Shown: piece after piece, positions 4,627-5,058 of the stretch
Numbering within the stretch: position 1 is the first letter of the stretch
How the letters are laid out: every line of letters starts with the position of its first letter
Origin: DSNY01 sp037442465
Lineage (GTDB): Bacteria; Pseudomonadota; Gammaproteobacteria; Burkholderiales; Burkholderiaceae_F
Reading direction: 5' to 3'
Length of the DNA stretch: 5,058 nt
Assembly (NCBI GenBank): GCA_037442465.1
Contig: JBBIQI010000232.1
Coordinates: 1 to 5,058, forward strand
Position numbers and translations under genes: made by a program
The notes under the pieces: model-generated
Database searches by the model: none
Told to the model about the DNA's origin: nothing
Seen by the model: only the letters and a program-made list of their open reading frames with translations

Positions 4627-5058
4627 ATGGCAACTCGTAGCAGACTTCTGACGACCTTGATCGCTTCGGTCGTCGCAACGATCGCCGCGGGCGGACTCGC
4701 CCAGGCGCAGGACCGCGACCGTGATCGCACGCGCGATCAGACGCGCGACGTCACCCGCGACGTGACGCGCGACCAAACGCGCGATCAAACGCGCGACCAG
4801 ACACGCGATCAGACGCGTTACCAGACGCGCGACCGGACGCGTCAGTCGCAACCCGCTGCGGCGCCCGCGAAGACGCAGCAGCAGGCAAAAGAGCAGACGC
4901 GCACGCAGGAGCAGTCGCGCACGGCGACGCAGTCGCAGGCGGGACCCGGACCCGGCGCACCCGGAGCCGGTAGTGGGGCAGGTCCCGGCGGAAGCGGTGG
5001 CGCTGGTGCCGGTGCCGGGGGCGGCGGCGGTGCCGGGGGCGGCGGCGGTGGTGCCGGC
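4627..5058 (+). CDS. Exported TRDQ-repeat, Gly-rich protein, 3' end outside window
   Basis: At least 144 residues are encoded, with the frame still open at the window edge. Residues 1-27 are a signal peptide (MATRSRLLTTLIASVVATIA...LAQA, cleavage after Ala27). DRDRDR follows, then ten consecutive tetrapeptides beginning TR (residues 35-74), mostly TRDQ with TRDV, TRYQ, TRDR and TRQS variants. A Gln/Thr/Ala-rich segment (about 75-104) comes next, then a Gly/Ala/Pro-rich stretch to the edge. All of this is low complexity and probably disordered, and the repeat zone alternates Asp and Arg charges. No domain can be recognised yet. It shares with the two upstream genes the orientation, a signal peptide and Gly-rich sequence, so I expect it belongs to the same group; a helical LMTxQER core may lie beyond the window, but this is a guess. 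Confidence 0.8.
   Translation, partial: MATRSRLLTTLIASVVATIAAGGLAQAQDRDRDRTRDQTRDVTRDVTRDQTRDQTRDQTRDQTRYQTRDRTRQSQPAAAPAKTQQQAKEQTRTQEQSRTATQSQAGPGPGAPGAGSGAGPGGSGGAGAGAGGGGGAGGGGGGAG
4729..4848 (+). repeat. Ten 12-bp units encoding TRDQ-type tetrapeptides
   Basis: The units follow ACG-CGC-GAY-CAR in frame, from Thr35 to Ser74 of the exported protein. Synonymous differences (GAC/GAT, CAG/CAA, ACG/ACA) and a few substitutions (Val, Tyr, Arg) show an imperfect, partly aged tandem array. Confidence 0.85.
5011..5046 (+). repeat. 18-bp tandem duplication in the Gly-rich coding region
   Basis: GGTGCCGGGGGCGGCGGC occurs twice in direct succession (5011-5028 and 5029-5046), encoding GAGGGG twice. 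Exact identity suggests recent slippage. Confidence 0.8.

Overview
The window comes from a GC-rich proteobacterium, most likely a betaproteobacterium of Burkholderiales or Rhodocyclales type. This rests on the base composition and strong G/C third positions, on the C-terminus of a large NAD-dependent glutamate dehydrogenase, and on a QseB/QseC-like two-component pair. The taxonomic call is inference from family resemblance only.

Layout: (1) 1-276, + strand: last 91 codons of a protein that resembles the C-terminus of the ~180 kDa NAD-glutamate dehydrogenase. (2) 277-1253: nearly 1 kb with no convincing gene, lying between two convergent transcription units. It holds a 428-bp transposase-less, MITE-like element (599-1026) with perfect 22-bp terminal inverted repeats and a symmetric set of internal hairpins and palindromes. 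(3) 1254-3227, - strand: a response regulator gene followed by a sensor kinase gene, with translationally coupled ATGA overlap. The regulator reading frame is broken by one extra base near 3096-3098, inside the receiver domain. (4) 3228-3337: the divergent control region, with four CTTCAG-like hexamers at an exact 11-bp period, the architecture of OmpR/PhoB-family operators. (5) 3338-5058, + strand: a run of small genes for exported proteins. Two (3338-3778 and 4130-4516) are paralogues sharing a charged helical core of about 50 residues, and a third (4627 to the window end) has a signal peptide, ten TRDQ-type tetrapeptides and a Gly-rich stretch. A weak Arg-rich ORF (3822-4115) lies between the first two.

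Working model (inference): the kinase senses an envelope condition, the regulator binds the 11-bp repeats between the divergent units, and it controls both its own operon and the row of small secreted proteins. The paralogue core loosely recalls the helical, LTxxQ-bearing periplasmic stress proteins Spy and CpxP, but no homology is shown here. If the frameshift is genuine and not bypassed, the system would lack a working regulator.
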